Of a stretch of 64,000 nucleotides of DNA, positions 35,301 to 47,079 are shown piece by piece. The position numbers and the translations under genes are program-made. The stretch is from Dipteris shenzhenensis (Eukaryota; Polypodiophyta; Polypodiopsida; Gleicheniales), in assembly GCA_047967505.1 (NCBI GenBank), contig CM106540.1. The stretch is one strand, 5' to 3'. The first letter of the stretch is position 1. Every line of letters begins with the position of its first letter. The notes beneath the pieces are model-generated. The model saw only the letters and a list, made by a program, of their open reading frames with translations, did no database searches and had not been told where the DNA came from.

Positions 35301-35506
35301 ACCTGCAAGCCCTACTCAACCATTTGACCAACAGAAACCAGGTTCTTGGTGATGTTCGGGACATGAAATACATTAGACAAGTATTTCTTTTTCCTGTCCT
35401 ACATAGACAAAGGAATTTTACCAATCTACAGAATAGGATGTGCAGTATCATCACCAGTCTCCACAAATCTTGGTCTTTCCATTTTCCTTGCATCCTGCAT
35501 CCATTT
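32354..35506 (-). pseudogene. Copia copy E3, downstream part (protease to RNase H)
   Basis: Same family on the minus strand. Read from 35506 down, it begins in the protease downstream of the active-site motif. Next are GAG-pre-integrase (DIDIWHKHIGHVNVQ), then integrase to about 34350 (HFDVWTTKAASSRGYHYFVT; SDGGGEYLSNEFVRFLQEHG). RT spans about 33900-33000, with [20 protein letters not shown] and VIYVDDLIITGDSDED. RNase H follows at about 32820-32500 ([36 protein letters not shown]). It ends near 32354 inside the RNase H C-terminus, against E2b, without a 3' LTR. The upstream part continues at 40940-42895; the two are separated by the nested element E4. Confidence 0.92.
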
Positions 35507-35858
35507 TGTGAAGATAGTGGGAGAGAGGGAAGGATCTCACTTGCAGCTTTCTCACATACACAATGGGGGAATACACACACAGGTGGAGGCTGAAAACAGT
35601 TTTCCTCTTCTTAGTTGTGAAAGCCAAAAAGAACTCTAGTACAAAGAAATAGAAGAACCCTATATGTGGGCCTCAAACCAAACTCAACTAACTAAGGTGG
35701 CATACTAACTGAGCCACGAACTAGTGTAGATAAGGATAGTTGTCATCCAGCTATTATTCGTGGGCGGTGTACCAACCGCATCTGTAGCTAACAAGTCGGT
35801 GACATAAATGCACAACGGTCACCCTGGCATATCGCGAGTGGAGCTCGATGTCTCAACA
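35507..35858 (-). repeat. 3' LTR of copia copy E4
   Basis: Plus-strand reading TGTGAAGATAGTGGG to GTCTCAACA, 352 bases. The adjacent CTCCCCCTCGAG (35859-35870) is the polypurine tract seen from the other strand. By eye about ten differences separate it from the 5' LTR at 40587-40939. Confidence 0.95.
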
Positions 35859-35870
35859 CTCCCCCTCGAG

Positions 35871-38800
35871 CTCAATCCCAATTCATGCACACCAAGCAGG
35901 TCTCTAAACTTGTGCAGCTTCTCTGCACCCAATGCCTTCGTGAATATGTCAGCTACCTGATCCTCTATGCTGACATAAACTAGATCAATAAGACCTAGTA
36001 AAATCTTCTCCCGCACACAGTGATAATGCACCTCAATGTGCTTTGTTCTAGCATGATAGACTGGGTTATTTGCCAAGTGTATACTGCTCATGTTGTCACA
36101 ATAAATGATAACTGGCCCATTTGTAGACTGATGCATATCATAGAGTAGCTTATGCAACCAAGCTACCTCACATGCAGCCATTGCTGCACCCCTGTACTCA
36201 GCCTCTGTGCTCGACAAGGCAACTGTAGGCTGTTTCTTGCTGCTCCAAGTGACTGCAGCACTCCCAAAAGAGAACACATATCCAGTGGTAGCTCGTCTAT
36301 CAGAAATACTACCAGCCCAATCAGCATCAGTGTATCCGTGCAACTGTATCTGAACCCCAACCTCATAAAATAGTCCATACTGCAATGTGGACTTCACATA
36401 CCTGAGTATGCATCTAGCCGCATCCAAATGCGGTTTCCTTGGAGCCTACATAAACTGACTTACCAACCCAATAGCATAGCTCAAATCTGGCCTGGTAATA
36501 GTCATGTAAATCAAACTTCCTACTATGCGTCTGTACATAGTAGGGTCTTCCAGAAGCTCACCTGCATCTGCACTCAGCTTCACATTCTGCTCCAAAGGAA
36601 CTGAAATAGGCTTATAGCCTGTCATCCCATATTTGGACAGCATGTCCAGTCCATACTGCCTCTGCAAGAGCTGTATCCCACTTGGTGATCTAATCACCTC
36701 AATGCCCAAGAAATAACGCAGCTCTCCCAAATCCTTCATCTCAAACTTCTGCCTCAATAGCATTTTCACATGAAGGATATCTTCATCACTATCACCTGTG
36801 ATGATCAAATCATCAACATAAATGACAAGCAGCATAATCCCTTTCTCTGTTTTTCTCACATAGAGTGAGAAATCTGCCTTGGAAATCTGAAAGCCAATAG
36901 TGACAAGATACTGTCCTATCTTGTCAGACCATGCTCTAGGTGCTTGCTTCAAGCCATACAAGGCTTTCTTCAACCTGCAAACAAACTCAGGATGAATAGC
37001 ATGAACATAACCTGCTAGCTGCTCCATAAAGACCTCTTCTTGCAAATCACCATGCAAGAAGGCATTCTTTACATCCATCTGATGTAAAGACCATCCCTTT
37101 GATGCAGCCATAGCAATGGCTGCTCTTACGGTTGCCATCCTTGCAACCGGGCTGAAAGTTTCTTCATAATCAATGCCATACATCTGTGCATACCCCTTGA
37201 CAACTAATCTTCCCTTGTATCTATTCACAGAACCATCTGCATTGTGCTTGATCTTATAAACCCACTTACAGCCAATTGCATTCTTGTCTTTAGGTAAAGG
37301 CACCAATTTCCATGTAGCATTTCCATCCAAGGCATCCATTTCTTCATCCATGGCTTTCTCCCATTTTTCATTTCCCATGGCTTGCTCAAAAGAAGTGGGT
37401 TCTAGTTCCTGTATCACTTTGACCATATAGGCATAGTGAATGGCTGTAAATCCATCATATTTCAGCCTATCCACAGGATACCTAACCCTGGTAGACCTGC
37501 GCAAAATAGGCTCACTTCCAGGTGCTCTCAAAACATCCCTGGTCTTCCTTACTCCAGGTGTAACAATAGAAGGAATACCCAACTCATCATCAATGCTCTA
37601 CTCTGAGCCACAGGATTCACCATCCACATAAGAGTGACCTGCATTCACATCAAACATGGGCTGATCTACCTTCTCTTTTCCTTTTCATGATACCTGCGTA
37701 CCACTATCTGCATTGCTTTGAGGGGATTCTCCTGATCTCAATCTACCTGTCCATGGCAAAGTATGTGAACCACTGGTACATCTCTGCTCACTGTGAACTT
37801 ATGTGTAGAAGGGTTATAGCATCTATACCCTTTCTGCTGTAGAGAATAACCAATAAAGATACACTTCTCAGCCTTTGGATCCAACTTGGACCTCAACTCA
37901 TCTGGCACATGAACATAGGCAATGCAACAAAAAATTTTCAAATGAGAAATGTCTGGTTTCCTACTAGTATACATCTCCTCTAGCGTCATGCCATGTATTG
38001 CTATAGTGGGAGTCCTGTTCATTATATAAACTACTGTAGCAACTGCTTCAGCCCAATAATAATCTGGTAGATCTTTTTCATTTAGCATGGCCAGAGATAC
38101 CTCTCCAATATGCCTGTTTTTCCTTTCTGCAATTCCATTTTGCTGTGGGTATGACTGCTTGAATATTGCTGCTTTATGCCATGCTCCTGCAGGAACCTTG
38201 CAAACTCATTTGAGAGGTACTCTCCCCCTCCATCTGACCTTAGGCATTTTATTTTCTTTTTCAACCATAGCTTTAAAAGCTTTGAAGTGCCCAAACACTT
38301 CACTTTTCTTTTTCATAAAATACACCCAAAGTTTTTTGCTGAAGTCATCAATAAATGTGACAAAATAGTGATAGCCTCCAATAGATGCAGCTTTAGTAGT
38401 CCACACATCAGAGTGGATTAATTCCAATGGCTTTTTACTCTCTTGAACATGCTTAGGGAATGGTTTCCTTGCCTGTTTTCCAAATTGACAGGCTTCACAC
38501 ACCTTATGCATTTCTGCAACCTTGAATTTAGGCAATCTTGCAACAATATTTTGGGCCTGCATTGATTTAAGTCATTGTACATTAACATGACCAATGCGTT
38601 TATGCCAGATATCAATATCTGCAACTACACCGGTCCCATGTGCAAACATTGCTGCACTCAATTCAGGCATGTCCGCATCCAGCATAAACATCCTTCCTTT
38701 CTTCTTTCCTTTTGCTATCAAGCGACCATTATTTTTCATATCCTCAACAAAACATCCATGAGGATTGAATCTGACCTGCAAGCCCTTCTCAACCATTTGA

Positions 38801-40041
38801 CCAACAGAAACCAGGTTCTTGGTGATGTTCGAGACATGAAATACATCAGACAAGTATTTCTTTTTCCCATCCTGCATAGACAAAGGAATTTTGCCAATCT
38901 GCACAATAGGATGTGCAGTATCATCACCAGTGTCCACAAATATTGGTTTTGTCATTTTCCTTGCATCCTGCATCCATTCAGCATGACCTGTCATGTGGTT
39001 TGATGCACCTGAGTCAACATACCACACATCATTGCTTTCTTTTGCACTTGTCACATAATTTGTCATATGCTGTATCATAAATAAATGTTCATTTCTGTCA
39101 TCACCCTGTCTACTAGAGGATGCATAATTGCCTTGCTGCAATTTTCCATTCATAATGTCATTCTGCTTTTTGTAGCAGTCTTTAGCCATATGCCCCAATT
39201 TACCATAGTAGTAGCATTCAACATTGCTGTTTGCATTTTGGCCTCTCTACCATCCACCACGACCTCTTTGGCTCCCCCTGCCTCTAGAGTTACCACGTCC
39301 TCTCGCATAGGACTGGTTTTCTTGAGTTTGCTGCATATTCTGATTTCTACCACGGCCTCCAGATCGGCCTCCTCTACCTCTGCCTCTACCCCTTCCAGCG
39401 TTTGAGTAGAAGACAGTTTCTTTTGAGGTTCCTCCTGAAGAAGATGCACCACCATTTCTCTGCTCTTCAGAAATTAGAAGAGCAATCAACTCCTCAAAAT
39501 CAAGAAATTTTTCACGGATGGCAATGGATGTCCGGAACTGTGCATAATCCTTTCCTAGACCATTCAAGGTCACAGAAACTAAACCGTCATCATCCACTAG
39601 CGACCCAATGGAAGCAAGTGCATCCGCAATTTTCTTCACCTTCATGTGGTAGTCATTGATGCTCATATTTTCTCTTTGCACATTGTGCAGCTCCTGCTTG
39701 AGCTGCATTTTCCTGGCCTGCGTATTTGTGCTGTACATGTTAGCCAAAGTATCCCATGCCACCTTTGGCATACTTGCATCCTGAATATGCACAATCATTG
39801 AATCTGAAATACTGATAGACAACCAGTACATAACTTTTCTGGCTCTCTCATGCCATCCTTTAAATGCCTCCATTTCCTGTTGATTGGGAACATTAGGAAG
39901 AACTGGTTCTTCTTCATTTCCTGTAATGAACTCCCAGTAGCCTTTTCCCATAAGGAAATTCATCATTCTAAACTTCCATGCTTGGAAGTTGTTCTTGTCA
40001 AGCTTTTCAGTGACAATCTGTGAAAGAGAATCAGATGCCAT
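35871..40041 (-). pseudogene. Copia gag-pol of E4
   Basis: The start is ATG at 40041 (MASDSLSQIVTEKLDKNNFQ). Gag stays open to a TAG at 39247-39249 in the Gly/Arg-rich segment, where related copies have CAG. The knuckle at about 39210 reads CYYYGKLGHMAKDC and has lost one Cys. The protease WYVDSGASNHMTGHAEWM is near 39020. A TGA at 38572 replaces CGA after GHVNVQ. The integrase lies at about 38560-37800, with a frameshift near 38250. A 150-bp deletion lies near 37773. RT and RNase H are open from 37582 to 36446 ([36 protein letters not shown]) and from 36427 to 35819 ([42 protein letters not shown]). Gene order PR-INT-RT-RH is typical copia. Most stops look like C-to-T changes. Confidence 0.93.
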
Positions 40042-40586
40042 TATAGAACACTGCAAAATATTCTGTCACTGCAAAAAACACAGCTTTTGCCTCCCAAGGG
40101 CAAATCTGCAAACCTGACGAAAGTGGTTTTTTGACCACACAATCACTTCCTAGTGACGATTTTGCATCAACAGGCAATAAGGATGATTCTGCAACTCCCA
40201 ATATCTCTGCGCATAGGCATACGATGCAATTTCTGTGGCAACTTTTCACCGACTTGCAGAACAGTGGTCGCACAGCAATAACAGGGCCTTTTTTTGAGTG
40301 CCTGCAGAGAACTTCTACCTCCAAAACGGGCCCCGAAATGACCTCGAATCAAAAAAATAAAGTCACTGAGGGCTTTGCCTCATCCCGCAGCATATAATGC
40401 CCTCTTGCCACACCGCGAAGGGCGTCTCAAATCTGAGACAGTGCACTCTTGCACTTTCGGTTGTGTTACCTGCAGAGATTTGCTCCCAAACTCGAAAAAG
40501 GAAAGCAACACTAGTCCTCTTACCAGGACACTGCGAACTTGGTTTGCTTTCTTGAGCTCCTTACCATGAACAAGGCTCTGATACCA

Positions 40587-40939
40587 TGTGAAGATAGTGG
40601 GAGAGAGGGAAGGAGTCTCACTTGCAGCTTTCTCACATACACAATGGGGGAATACACACACAGGTGGAGGCTGAAAACAGTTTTCCTCTTCTTAGTTGTG
40701 AAAGCCAAAACGAACTCTAGTACAAAGAAATAGAAGAACCCTATATGTGGGTCTCAAACCAAACTCAACTAACTAAGGTGACATACTAATTCAGCCATGA
40801 ACTAGTGTAGATAAGGATAGATGTCATCCAGCTATTATTCGTGGGCGGTGTACCAACCGCATCTGTAGCTAACAAGTCGGTGACATAAATGCACAACGGT
40901 CACCCTGGCATATCGCGAGTGGAGCTCGATATCTCAACA
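40587..40939 (-). repeat. 5' LTR of copia copy E4
   Basis: 353 bases, TGTGAAGATAGTGGG to GATATCTCAACA on the plus strand. The primer site GCTCTGATACCA (complement of TGGTATCAGAGC) lies at 40575-40586, immediately inside. Confidence 0.95.
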
Positions 40940-42544
40940 CATTCTACATGATCTATCATGTGGTTTGATGCACTTGAGTCAACATACCACACATCATTGC
41001 TTTCTTTTGCACTTATCACAGAATTGGTCATGTGCTGCACCATAAACAAATGCTCATTTCTATCATCACCCTGTCTACTAGAGGATGCATAATTGCCTTG
41101 CTGCAATTTTCCATTCATACTGTCATTCTGCTTTTTGTAGCAGTCTTTAACCATATGATCCATTTTACCACAATAGTAGCATTAAACATTTCTGTTTGCA
41201 TTTTGACCTCTCTGCCATCCACCATGGCCTCTTTGGTGCCCCCTGCCTCTAGAGTTACCACGTCCTCCTCCATAGGACTAGTTTTCTTGAGTTTGCTACA
41301 TATTTTGATTTCTACCACGGCCTCTAGATCGGCCTCCTCTACCTCTGCCTCTACCTCTGCCTCCTCTAGATCGGCCTCCTCTACCTCTGCCTCTACCTCT
41401 TCCAGCATTTGAGTAGAAGATAGTTTCTTTTGAAGTTCCTCCTGAAGAAGATGCACCACCATTTCTCTGCTCTTTAAAAATTAGAAGAGCAAACAACTCC
41501 TCAAAATCAGGAAATTTTTCACGGATGGCAATGGATGTTCGGAACTGTGCATAATCCTTTCCTAGACCATTCAAGGTCACAGAAACTAAATCATCATCTT
41601 CCACTGGCGAGCCAATGGAAGCAAGTGCATCTGCAATTTTCTTCACCTTCATGTGGTAGTCATTGATGCTCATATTTTCTCTTTGCACATTGTGCAACTC
41701 CTACTTGAGCTGCATTTTCCTGGCTTGTGTATTTGTGCTGTACATTTTTGCCAAAGTATCCCATGCCTCCTTTGGCGTACTTGCATCCTGAATATGCACA
41801 ATCATAGAATCCAAAATACTGATAGACAGCTAATGCATAACTTTTCTGGCTCTCTCATGCCATCTTTAAATGCCTACATTTCCTATTGATTGGGAATATT
41901 AGGAAGAACTGCTTCTTCTTCATTTCCTATAATGAACTCCCAATAGTCTTTTCCCATAAGGAAATTTGTCATTCTAAACTTCCATGATTGGAAGTTGTTC
42001 TTGTCAAGCTTTTCAGTGACAATTTGTGAAAGAGAATTAGATGCCATTGCAGAACACTGCAAAATATTATGTCACTGCAAAAAACACAGCTTCTGCCTCA
42101 CACAAACAAATTTGCAAAACTGACGAAAGTGGTATTTGACCACACAGTCACTTCCGAGTGATGATTTTGCATAAACAGGCAATAAGGATGATTCTGTAAC
42201 TCCCAATATCTCTGCACATAGGCATACGATGCAATTTCTGCGGCAACTTTTCACCGACCTGCAGAATAGTGGTCACACAGCAAAACAGGGCCTTTTTCTG
42301 AGTGCTTGCAGAGAACTTTCGCCTCCAAAATGGGCACCGAAATGGCCTCGAATTAGAACAATAAAGTCACACAGCGAAGGGTGTCTCAATCTTAGACAGT
42401 GCACTCTTGCACTTCCGGCTGTGCTACCTGCAGAGATTTGCTCCCATACTTGAAAAAGCAAAGCAACACTGGTCCTCTTACCAGGACACCGCGAACTTGG
42501 TTTGCTTTCTTGAGCTCCTTACCACGAACCAGTCTCTGATACCA
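40940..42544 (-). pseudogene. Copia copy E3, upstream part (5' leader, gag, start of protease)
   Basis: The gag start is ATG at 42047 (complement of CAT). It follows the same protein as E4 with stops and frameshifts: LHNVQRENMSINDYHMKVKK near 41690, LNGLGKDYAQFRTSIAIREK near 41570, and a Gly/Arg linker with extra RGGRGRGRG repeats near 41400-41320. The protease WYVDSSASNHMIDHVE is near 40990, with the active-site Gly changed to Ser. The protein continues at 35506 after E4. The primer site GCTCTGATACCA analogue (GTCTCTGATACCA) abuts the 5' LTR. Confidence 0.9.
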
Positions 42545-42895
42545 TGTGAAGATAGTGGGAGAGAAGGAAGGAACTCACTTGCGACTTTCTCACGTACATA
42601 ATGGGGGAATACACACAAAGGTGGAGGCTGAAAATAGTTTTCCTCTTCTTAGTTGTGAAAGCCAAAAGAACTCTAGTATAAAGAAATAGGAGAACCCTAT
42701 ATGTGGGTCTCGAACCAAACTCAGCTAACTAAGGTGGCATACTAACTGAGCCACGAACTAGAGTACATAAGGATAGCTGTCATCCAGCTATTATTCGTGG
42801 GCGGTGTACCAACCACATCTGCAGCTAACAAGTCCATGACATAAATGCACAACGGCCACCCTGGCATATCATGAGTGGAGCTCGATATCTCAACA
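42545..42895 (-). repeat. 5' LTR of copia copy E3
   Basis: 351 bases, TGTGAAGATAGTGGGAGAG to GATATCTCAACA. The partner 3' LTR is missing because E3 is cut at 32354. Confidence 0.93.
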
Positions 42896-43228
42896 AGCTC
42901 ATGCTGTTGTGCAAGCATGGCTCAGAGGAATTTCCAAATGGCTGCTCCAGCAAGTCGTATTGCATGAAATAGCATCAGGAAGAAGGTGACTGTTGCACGG
43001 GTCTGTGGGCACCATTGCCTAATTTCTCTAACGTGGAAGGTCACTTATATAAAGGGTCTCTCCAGCTAGAAGGAATTTGGGAATGGTTGCTTGTAGGTAT
43101 AGAACTCAGACCTCCAAGTGATTGGGCAGAAAGGGGCAAAATGGAGAGGAAGGTGAAGAAGAAGAAGATGATGATGATGATGACATGGCATAAATGGGCT
43201 CAAGGAGGATCATAGTGCTCTGATACCA
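42896..43228 (-). pseudogene. 5' leader of another copia element, with primer site
   Basis: On the minus strand a TGGTATCAGAGC primer site (43217-43228) abuts an LTR to its right. The leader downstream includes a short (GAA/GAT)n run near 43150-43185. Copia copy E3 ends at 42895, so this older element is truncated by it. No gag domain can be read in what remains. Confidence 0.6.
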
Positions 43229-43505
43229 TGTTGGGGAAGTGAAAGGAAAGCATGAAGCTGAACACAAAATGAGAGAATGCATTAGAATGAAGAAGGGTGA
43301 GGTCCATATGTAGGCACCTCTATATGAGCCACCAAGCTCCACAATCATCTCCTCAATCATCTCCTCAATCAGCTCCTAGAATCTCTCAATCATCCTATGT
43401 GGCATCTACCACCACCTAATAGTGCTTATGGGCACCTAACTATGCCTCTAGCACACACACATAGAACCTAAGGTGTGCCTGGGGCATACACCTTGAGATA
43501 TCCCA
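43229..43505 (-). repeat. 5' LTR of the older copia element (right end approximate)
   Basis: Begins TGTTGGGGAAGTG on the plus strand directly after the primer site. It contains CAATCATCTCCTCAATCATC repeats and probably ends near GATATCCCATCA. A different family from E1-E5. The right border is inferred. Confidence 0.5.
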
Positions 43506-43559
43506 TCACCTTGGTGGCCTCTTTCTGTTGGCATGTAATTACATTGACAGGTTGTGACT

Positions 43560-44545
43560 TTACACTTGCTAGACCCAGACTTTGATGGTCCACCCCAATG
43601 ATGCGATGGGGACATCATCAAGCTTAACCTCTGTTTGTTCTGGGATCTTATTTTTCATGGGACAATCCATGCACGCATGTCGTATGCCACAATCTCTGCA
43701 AAGTGGTTGGAAAGTAGCTGGGATACCACGATGAGGGCACTCTACGATCTGGTGATTTTCTCTACAACCGTAGCACTTGTTTGGTGCTCAAAATGTCTTT
43801 GGTCGCACTTGATTTGCATAAACTAGTATTAGACCCTCTGCACCTTCTACATAGTACACTGGGTACTCCGCTTCATTCTCAAATAATGAGTCTACTTCCT
43901 CGGCTTGTAATTGATGTATTGGAACTACCTGAGGAGCTGGATTTGGTGCTCTTAGATATGGTCGTGAATTCGAATTCCTGAGTAGTTGTGGGGCTTGTAT
44001 TCGAATGGGTACAGGATTTAGCCTCAAAGTTGGGGGTGCTTGTACAAGTGTCGGTTGCCTGTATACTGGCATGGGTGCCACTCTTGTATTGTTTAGGTTG
44101 AGGCGGGTTGTTGTGCATGTTGAAGATGCAACTGTTCTCATCATGGCTGCCGACAACACAGATATGGCACCACAACCTTGGTGGTGGATTTGCTTGTGCA
44201 GTGATCTTGGCTCTTAGGACCGAACACTCATTTGCTATATGATTGGCCATGCAATGTGGACACTAGACATTTTCTTGCCGTGGATATATTTGAGGTGGTG
44301 GTTGAGACAAGTGAAGTTTTTGTTCCATGGCCTGCATCATGTCTTCTTTCAGCTTCAAGGTCATGGCCTCTAGGTGATCTTCATTTGATGTTCCGGCAAT
44401 GGACTTGGATTTGCCTTTTTTGGAGTGCTTATCTCGGGTACTAGATCTACCATCATCACTGCTAGTGTCTGAGTCTGTCATGCCATCCTCGATGTCAATG
44501 GCTATTGCATGAGCAGCACTAAATGTTGCATAGTTGGGGGAGGGA
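43560..44545 (-). pseudogene. Gypsy-type gag relic with zinc knuckles
   Basis: On the minus strand, below 44545: ATFSAAHAIAIDIEDGMTD, an acidic/basic linker, LKEDMMQAMEQKLHLSQPPP and PRQENV, a TAG, then knuckles CPHCMANHIANEC near 44260 and CHICVVGSHDENSC near 44175. In other frames a further Cys/His motif (CYGCRENHQIVEC) occurs near 43770. Together with the primer site at 45781-45800 and the LTR to its right, this is the 5' part of a minus-strand gypsy element. Frameshifts and a minisatellite break it. Protease and pol are absent. Confidence 0.6.
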
Positions 44546-45135
44546 AAGAGAGAGAGAGAGAAAGGGGGAGGGAAAGAGAGAGATACAGAAAGAGAAAGAG
44601 AGAAAGGGGAGGAGGGGAGGGGGTGGTGGAAATGGAGTGGGGAGGGGGAGGTGGAAATGGAGGGGGGGAGGGGGAGGGGGAGGGGGAGATGGAGGGGGGA
44701 GGGGGAGGTGGAAATGGAGGGGGGAGGGGGAGGGGAGGTGGAAATGGAGGGGGAAGGGGGAGGGGGGGAGGGGGTGGTGGAAATGGAGGGGGGAGGGGAA
44801 GGGGGTGGGGGTAGTGGAAATGGAGGGGGGAGGGGAGGGGGAGGTGGAAATGGAGGGGGGAGGGGGAGGGGGAGATGGAGGGGGGAGGGGGAGGGTGAGG
44901 TGGAGGTGGAGGGGGAAGGGGGAGCGGGGGAGGGGGTGGTGGAAATGGAGGGGGAAGGGGGAGGGGGAGGTGGAAATGGAGGGGGAAGAGGGAGGGGGAG
45001 GGGGAGATGGAGGGGGGAGAAGGAGGTGGAGATGGGGAGGGAGGGGGAGGGGGAGGCGGAAGTGGAGGGGGGAGGGGGAGGTGGAAATGGAGGGGGAGAG
45101 GTGGTGGAAATGGGAGGGGGGGGGGGGGGGGGAAA
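44537..45135. repeat. G-rich minisatellite (GGAGGTGGAAATGGAGGGGG units)
   Basis: About 600 bases of GGTGGAAATGGAGGGGGGAG variants, preceded by a (GGGAAAGAGAGAGA) purine block. It sits inside the gag relic, between SVKFFKFVL and NYATFSAAH. The complementary sequence, in opposite orientation and followed by the same CT/GA block, occurs at 61.6-62.87 kb. Confidence 0.92.
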
Positions 45136-45780
45136 AGAGAGAACAAATTTAAAAAACTTGACGGACATAAATCAAAAGGGAGGGAGAGGTGGTCACCTGA
45201 ACACTCTCCAAGTTTTTCTCGATGTAACGGGATTGTTGAGGAGCAATAGATGGTGGGTGGATGGCTAGGTTATCACTGCGAGATGGGCTCAAAGTCACTT
45301 ACAATAAGAGGATGGGAGTAAGGTGGTGGTCGATGGAGAGGGAGGAGTGTCTTGTGTAGGGCTCGGAATGAAGAAGAGAATGGAGGGAAAAAGTGAAAGA
45401 TGAAGAATGAGGGGGTGGAGTTGGTTTTTATAGGATTTGAGTTTAGGTTTAGGGTTTAACCATAAACTCTTCCCAAGCTGTAACTCTTTATGGATAGCTC
45501 GGTTTGCTTTTCTGAAAAAATGTAAAATGATCAAAATTGCAAGTACGCATTCGTGTCCACTACCTAGCCTGATTGTTTATCATGTGGCTTCTATTTAAGA
45601 AATAAAGAAATTTTCTTAAGGTAGTAACACAAGGTTGATGCTTGGGGTAGATATGTTTGGCTAGAAATGAAAAAAAAAATTTACTCTCCTTGCCCTTAAG
45701 TGTTATGTTGGTGAAAGTTTGAAGTAGTCTGTTTTTTACACATACCTATGTATGTTTACTCGCTACTTGAGACGCTACTC
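45136..45780 (-). pseudogene. Gypsy element 5' leader and gag N-terminus remnant
   Basis: The minus strand gives MSVKFFKFVLS near 45168 at the minisatellite border, preceded by about 600 bases without a clear frame, up to the primer site. It belongs with the gag relic and LTR copy B. Confidence 0.45.
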
Positions 45781-45800
45781 TCCCCAACAGCAGCGCCAAA
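45781..45800 (-). promoter_or_regulatory. Gypsy primer-binding site
   Basis: The complement of this stretch is TTTGGCGCTGCTGTTGGGGA, very close to the plant gypsy primer-site form (TGGCGCCGTTGCCGGGGA). It directly abuts LTR copy B at 45801 and fixes the element's orientation as minus. Confidence 0.75.
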
Positions 45801-47067
45801 TGTTGGCTCTTTCCTACTGCTTTCGTAGGAAGAGTTGGGTTTTCTCAGTATGCAGGTTCCGAGGCTTTTTGTCACCTACAGATATATTGGGGTTGTCGGT
45901 TGTAGTATATGTGTAGCTTAGGACCTTGAATCGTGTTCCGGTGAGAGACATAGGCTTAAGTGTGCTAAGCAAACAAAGTGCATGCATGTGTAAAAGAAAC
46001 ATGTATCATCATGATTGAGGTAATGAAGGCTTTCACCTTCATAGGGGGTTGTAGGGTTTAGGAGGAGTTTAAGGGTTAGAAGGAGGTTCTCGGGTTCAGA
46101 AGGAGGTTCCAGGGTTAGAAGGAGGTTCCACAATTTAGGAGTTCCCGAGTTTAGAAGGAGGTTCCAAGGTTTAGAAGGAGTCCAGGGTTAGAAGGAGGAT
46201 CCAAGGTTGAGAAGGAGGTTCCAGGGTTAGAATGAGGTTCTAGGATTTAGAAGGAGTTGCAGGGTTTAGAAGGAGGTTTCAAGGTTTAAAAGGAGTCCAG
46301 GGTTAGAAGGAGGTTCCAAGGTTTAAGGTAGAGTACATGGTGGAGAACTCGTCTAACTCGTAGATCATGGAGTTTAAGGGATGAGGAACAAAGGGTTTAG
46401 GGGGAGCATAGGAGTGGGAGAGAGAAGGTGTAAGAGCATGGGGGAAAGAAGAGAGAGGAGAGAGGAGGAGGAGCGAGGAGGACGAGAGAGGAGGAGGAGG
46501 AGGAGGGAGGAGGGAGGAGGAGGAGGAGAAAGGAGGAGGAGGGAGGAGGAGAGGGAGAGGATGGGTTGCAAGGTTGGAGGAGAGGGGAGGAGGAGTTGCA
46601 AGGTTAGGACATGCTTTTGGACATGGAGTGCAAGGAAGCATGGACACTTGAGACAAATGCTTGGAATACCAAAGTAGACTCAACACAATGCCCAAAAGAG
46701 TGTGGGCTTCATTCCATTATGGGGTATTTATACAAGTTGGAGAGCTTCTCTCTCTGCATGTAGGAATCGTAACACAAAGTTGTATCACAAAGTTGTAACC
46801 AAAGTTGTAACACAAAGCTGTAACATATTCTCTTTCTACATGCAGAAGTCATATGTAAAAGTTGTAACACATAGTTGTTGCAACACAAAGTTGTATCACA
46901 TTCTCTTTCTACATGTACAAGTCGTATGTAGAAGCTGTAACACAAAGTTGTAACACAGAGTTGTAACACATTCTCTTTCTACCTATAGCAGTCGTATGTA
47001 GAAGTTGTCACACATTGTTGTAACACAAAGTTGTATCACATTCTCTTTCTACATAATTTCATGTTCA
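45801..47067 (-). repeat. Gypsy-type LTR copy B (left arm of a palindrome)
   Basis: Starts TGTTGGCTCTTTCCTACTGC on the plus strand. Landmarks are GAGGCTTTTTGTCACCTA, a 20-22 bp minisatellite of GGTTTAGAAGGAGGTTCCA units (about 46040-46320), a GGAGGAGGA tract (about 46430-46560), and a minus-strand TATA box TTGTATAAATACCCC near 46735. Tandem units with GTTGTAACACAAAGTTGTAT and CATTCTCTTTCTACATG follow at about 46770-47050. Copy C repeats all of this in inverse order. Confidence 0.82.
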
Positions 47068-47079
47068 TCTATGTTGCCA

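Larger units (their letters stand above)
35507..40939 (-). mobile_element. Copia retrotransposon E4, both LTRs, nested in E3
   Basis: A 5,433-bp element with LTRs at 35507-35858 and 40587-40939, a primer site and a polypurine tract, all in minus orientation. The flanks are CATTT (35502-35506) and CATTC (40940-40944), a 5-bp target duplication with one change. The uninterrupted sequence TGCATCCATTCTACATG is visible in related copies (protease codons for VEWMQDA). Insertion therefore split the protease of E3. It is the most complete copy of the family here, but it carries stops and a deletion of about 150 bp near 37773, so it is probably not autonomous. Confidence 0.95.

Noticed and set aside
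44263-45268. Large Pro-rich and Gly-rich frames of 200-300 codons
   Set aside because: They come from the G-rich minisatellite read in several frames on both strands. Only the short gag-like tail and head outside the array are meaningful.
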